A stretch of DNA of 64,000 bases. Origin: Flavobacteriaceae bacterium UBA6231. GTDB lineage: Bacteria > Bacteroidota > Bacteroidia > Flavobacteriales > Flavobacteriaceae. Of the stretch, positions 61,155-64,000 are shown piece by piece. The stretch lies in assembly GCA_002441545.1 (NCBI GenBank), contig DJWL01000088.1, positions 154,958 to 218,957 of the forward strand, read 5' to 3'. The first letter of the stretch is position 1, and the number at the start of each line of letters is the position of its first letter. Under the pieces are notes generated by a model. It was not told the origin of the DNA and ran no database searches. It saw only the letters and a list, made by a program, of their open reading frames with translations. Both the position numbers and the translations under genes were made by a program.

Positions 61155-62357
61155 ATGTCTTTTAAACCCGCTAATAACATTCAAGATTTACAATATTTTG
61201 GAGAATTTGGAGGAGTAAATCCTTCTATTTCAGATTCCTCGACCTATACGTTTCTTTCAGCAAAAACCATGTTTGATACCTTTGAAGGCAATGCAGATGG
61301 TTGTTATTTATATTCCAGACATTCATCACCATCAAATCTATATTTAGGGGAAGCTTTAGCTGCCATGGAAGGCACTGAAACAGCAAACGTTGCCGCATCT
61401 GGTATGGGAGCCATCACACCTACTCTTTTACAACTTTGTCAAGCGGGAGACCATATTGTTAGCAGTCGTACTATTTATGGAGGTACTTATGCCTTTTTGA
61501 AAAATTTCATTCCTAGAATGCAAATTGAAACTACATTTGTTGATATTACAAAGCCAAATGTTGTTGAAGCAGCCATTAATAAAAACACTAAAGTATTATA
61601 TTGTGAATCTGTTAGCAATCCTCTTTTAGAAGTAGCTGATATTCCAGCTTTAGCTAAAATTGCAAAAAAGCATAACTTAAAGTTGGTAGTAGATAATACC
61701 TTTTCTCCACTTTCAATTTCTCCAGCTATTCTAGGAGCAGATGTTGTTATTCATAGCTTAACTAAGTTCATAAATGGTTCTAGTGATACTGTAGGTGGTG
61801 TAGTTTGTGGTACTCAACAATTTATAAATGATCTACGAAACGTTAATAATGGTGCTTGCATGTTATTGGGTTCAACAATGGATAGCCTAAGAGCCGCATC
61901 TGTTTTAAAAAACCTAAGAACTCTTCATATTAGAATAAAGCAACACAGCAAAAACGCATTATATCTTGCTCAGAAGTTTGAGCTAGATGGTTTAAAAACT
62001 GTTTACCCAGGATTAAAATCGCATCCTTCACATGAATTATTTAAAAGTATGATGCACTCAGATTATGGTTTTGGTGGTATGCTAACCATTGATGTTGGCA
62101 CATTAGACAAGGCCAACGAACTTATGGAACTTATGCAAAACAATAATCTTGGTTATTTAGCAGTTAGTTTAGGTTTTTATAAAACTTTATTCAGCGCTCC
62201 AGGAACATCTACATCTAGTGAAATACCTGAAGAAGAACAAAAAGAAATGGGATTAAGTAATGGATTAGTTCGTTTTTCTATTGGATTAGATGATGATATT
62301 GAAAGAACTTATCAAATGATGCATGCTTGTATGAAACAACTCAATATTTTGGATTAA
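61155..62357 (+). CDS. Cys/Met metabolism PLP enzyme, methionine gamma-lyase-like
   Basis: The 400-residue protein has the family motifs YSRHSSPSNLYLGEALAAME, SSRTIYGGTYAFLKNF, VVDNTFSPLSISPAILGADV and the Schiff-base Lys in HSLTKFINGSSDTVGG. Methionine gamma-lyase makes 2-oxobutanoate, ammonia and methanethiol; a homocysteine or cystathionine lyase role is also possible. The adjacent Lrp regulator and the following NhaC-type antiporter favour an amino acid catabolic function. A terminator follows. Confidence 0.9.
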   Translation: MSFKPANNIQDLQYFGEFGGVNPSISDSSTYTFLSAKTMFDTFEGNADGCYLYSRHSSPSNLYLGEALAAMEGTETANVAASGMGAITPTLLQLCQAGDHIVSSRTIYGGTYAFLKNFIPRMQIETTFVDITKPNVVEAAINKNTKVLYCESVSNPLLEVADIPALAKIAKKHNLKLVVDNTFSPLSISPAILGADVVIHSLTKFINGSSDTVGGVVCGTQQFINDLRNVNNGACMLLGSTMDSLRAASVLKNLRTLHIRIKQHSKNALYLAQKFELDGLKTVYPGLKSHPSHELFKSMMHSDYGFGGMLTIDVGTLDKANELMELMQNNNLGYLAVSLGFYKTLFSAPGTSTSSEIPEEEQKEMGLSNGLVRFSIGLDDDIERTYQMMHACMKQLNILD

Positions 62358-62390
62358 TAACATTTTAAATATAATTAATTCAATCAAATT

Positions 62391-62418
62391 AAAAGCCGAA
62401 AGATACCTTTCGGCTTTT
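62391..62418 (+). terminator. Intrinsic terminator after methionine gamma-lyase-like gene
   Basis: A perfect 12-bp stem AAAAGCCGAAAG/CTTTCGGCTTTT with a 4-nt loop is followed by T residues, 34 bp after the stop. Confidence 0.92.
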
Positions 62419-62482
62419 TTCTATTTGTTATTTTTATTCTAAAAGCGTAACATTACACTTCTAAAATAAACTTACACTTTTT

Positions 62483-63964
62483 ATGAAAAGCCAAGACATT
62501 AAACCAAGAGTACCACAAGATGAACATATTGTAGAAAATAGAGAATTAAATATTTGGGAAGCATTAATTCCTGTGTTTGCATTGGTTGGTATGTTGGCTT
62601 ACAATGTATATACTTTTGGTGAAGATGCACTTAGCGGTTCAAATCAATTTATATTATTATTAGGAGCAGCTGTTGCAGCAATAGTTGGTGTATTTAATAA
62701 AGTAAAGTTTGAGCAAATGATTGAAGAAGTTGCTGAAAACATAAAATCAACAGCAGGTTCAATCCTTATATTATTAATGGTTGGTGCTTTAGCTGGCACT
62801 TGGCTAATAAGTGGCATCATTCCAACTATGATTTATTATGGTTTACAGGTTTTAAACCCAACAATTTTTCTCGCAGCCTGTGTTATTATTTGCTCCATCA
62901 TTTCAGTAGCTACAGGAAGTAGTTGGACAACTTCAGCAACAGTTGGTATCGCACTAATTGGGATAGCTGATGCATTGGGTGTGCCTCTAGGCATGACTGC
63001 TGGTGCCATTCTATCTGGGGCTTATTTTGGTGATAAAATTTCACCCATGAGCGACACTACAAATTTGGCTCCTGCAATGGCTGGAACTGATTTGTTTACT
63101 CATATAAGATATATGCTTATTACAACAGTGCCAACAATTCTAGTTACACTTATAGTATTTGTTATTATTGGATTAAATCTCGAACCTAAAGGAACTGCAG
63201 ATACTCACGAGATTTTACAATCAATTGAATCTGCAATTAATGTAAGTCCTTGGTTATTTATAGTTCCTATAATAGTAATAATATTAATTGTTAAAAAAAC
63301 ATCTCCTTTGATAGCTCTTTTATTTGGAACAATTTTAGGAGGAATTGCTGCGCTTATATTTCAACCAAATATAGTGGTTGCAATAGGCGGAGGCACAACT
63401 TTAGATTTCTCTACAGGTTACAAAGGCATCATGAATGCTATAACTACTGATACCTTCATTCCAACTGAGAATGAAGCCTTAAAAGGATTGTTTAAAGCGG
63501 GTGGAATGGCAAAAATGATGGGGACCATTTGGCTTATCCTTTGTGCCATGACCTTTGGTGGAATTATGGATGCAATTGGGGCATTAACAACTATTAGTAA
63601 AGCATTATTAAAATTATTCCACACTACATTTGGATTATTTGCCAGTACAGTTGCCAGTTGTTTAGCTTTAAATGTTACTGCTAGCGATCAATATTTAGCA
63701 ATAGTAGTTCCAGGTAAAATGTATGCTAAAGCTTTTAAAGATAAAGGTTTAGCGCCAGAAAATTTATCAAGAACTTTAGAAGACAGTGGAACAGTTACAT
63801 CGGTTTTAGTTCCTTGGAATACTTGTGGCGCTTACCAAAGTGGTGTTTTAGGTGTTGACACCTTACATTATGCTGGTTATGCTATATTCAATTGGTTGAG
63901 TCCATTTACTACCCTTTTATTTGCAGCACTAAAAATTAAAATTAAAGAACTAGCAAAAAAATAA
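62483..63964 (+). CDS. NhaC-family Na+/H+ antiporter
   Basis: The 493-residue protein has about twelve membrane helices and the NhaC layout: SILILLMVGALAGTWLISGI, VATGSSWTTSATVGIALIGI, SGAYFGDKISPMSDTTNLAP and LEDSGTVTSVLVPWNTCGAY. It exchanges Na+ for H+ or, in related MleN-type proteins, organic acids with H+. It follows the methionine gamma-lyase-like gene but beyond a strong terminator. The window ends 36 bp later. Confidence 0.94.
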   Translation: MKSQDIKPRVPQDEHIVENRELNIWEALIPVFALVGMLAYNVYTFGEDALSGSNQFILLLGAAVAAIVGVFNKVKFEQMIEEVAENIKSTAGSILILLMVGALAGTWLISGIIPTMIYYGLQVLNPTIFLAACVIICSIISVATGSSWTTSATVGIALIGIADALGVPLGMTAGAILSGAYFGDKISPMSDTTNLAPAMAGTDLFTHIRYMLITTVPTILVTLIVFVIIGLNLEPKGTADTHEILQSIESAINVSPWLFIVPIIVIILIVKKTSPLIALLFGTILGGIAALIFQPNIVVAIGGGTTLDFSTGYKGIMNAITTDTFIPTENEALKGLFKAGGMAKMMGTIWLILCAMTFGGIMDAIGALTTISKALLKLFHTTFGLFASTVASCLALNVTASDQYLAIVVPGKMYAKAFKDKGLAPENLSRTLEDSGTVTSVLVPWNTCGAYQSGVLGVDTLHYAGYAIFNWLSPFTTLLFAALKIKIKELAKK

Positions 63965-64000
63965 TTCTCACACTTTTCAAGAACTGTGTTAAAAAACAAG

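Noticed and set aside
1..64000. CRISPR arrays, insertion sequences, rRNA or tRNA genes
   Set aside because: No regularly spaced repeats, no transposase gene and no RNA gene sequence were recognised on either strand.

Overview
The window comes from an AT-rich member of the Bacteroidota, most probably Flavobacteriaceae. The evidence is indirect but consistent: a propeller/Y_Y_Y sensor kinase, DUF6266 and DUF2853 proteins, BT4734/VirE-type primase genes, TAnnTTTG promoter elements, a menaquinone cluster, and short dispersed repeats of the type seen in flavobacterial genomes. I saw no rRNA, tRNA, CRISPR array or insertion sequence.

Left chromosomal part (1-13235): a two-component pair whose kinase is cut by the window edge, a secreted PDZ aspartyl protease, a lipoprotein cytochrome c, an OmpA-family gene broken by a frameshift, an arylamine N-acetyltransferase, an unknown coiled secreted protein, an outer-membrane barrel, an amidohydrolase and a PLP-dependent decarboxylase.

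Central part (13236-40029): a 26.8-kb genomic island inserted at the 3' end of mnmE. Its ends are a 15-bp direct repeat with one mismatch. Both copies read C-I-G-K-stop, the last codons of mnmE, and a tyrosine recombinase lies next to the mnmE end. From left to right the island holds DUF6266, long stretches without genes but rich in inverted repeats, and a catabolic/redox module. That module has two operons that share an operator-like box, a divergent AraC regulator, and a 33-bp direct repeat on each side. Next comes a defence cluster: DUF4238, a HEPN-like protein, an Argonaute lacking most catalytic residues, an Abi_2/AbiF-like protein with a structured leader, and a single-chain type IIG restriction-modification enzyme. 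A replication/excision module (DUF3987, VirE/BT4734-type primase, two HTH excisionase-like proteins) and the integrase with accessory genes follow. I see no relaxase, conjugation or capsid genes.

Right chromosomal part (40015-64000): mnmE, a CvfB-like S1 protein, DUF2853, a men cluster (menD, isochorismate synthase, a hotdog thioesterase), a GNAT acetyltransferase, a GDSL hydrolase, a FucP-like sugar transporter, nitronate monooxygenase, dnaK, L-serine dehydratase, panB, a degraded four-helix-bundle gene, an RluA-type pseudouridine synthase, an aldehyde dehydrogenase, a sensor-kinase operon, a CPBP protease with an Lrp regulator, a methionine gamma-lyase-like enzyme and an NhaC antiporter.

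The strongest candidate for an undescribed system is the tightly spaced Argonaute-HEPN-DUF4238 operon (24968-28880). The Abi_2 gene with its hairpin leader lies immediately upstream.
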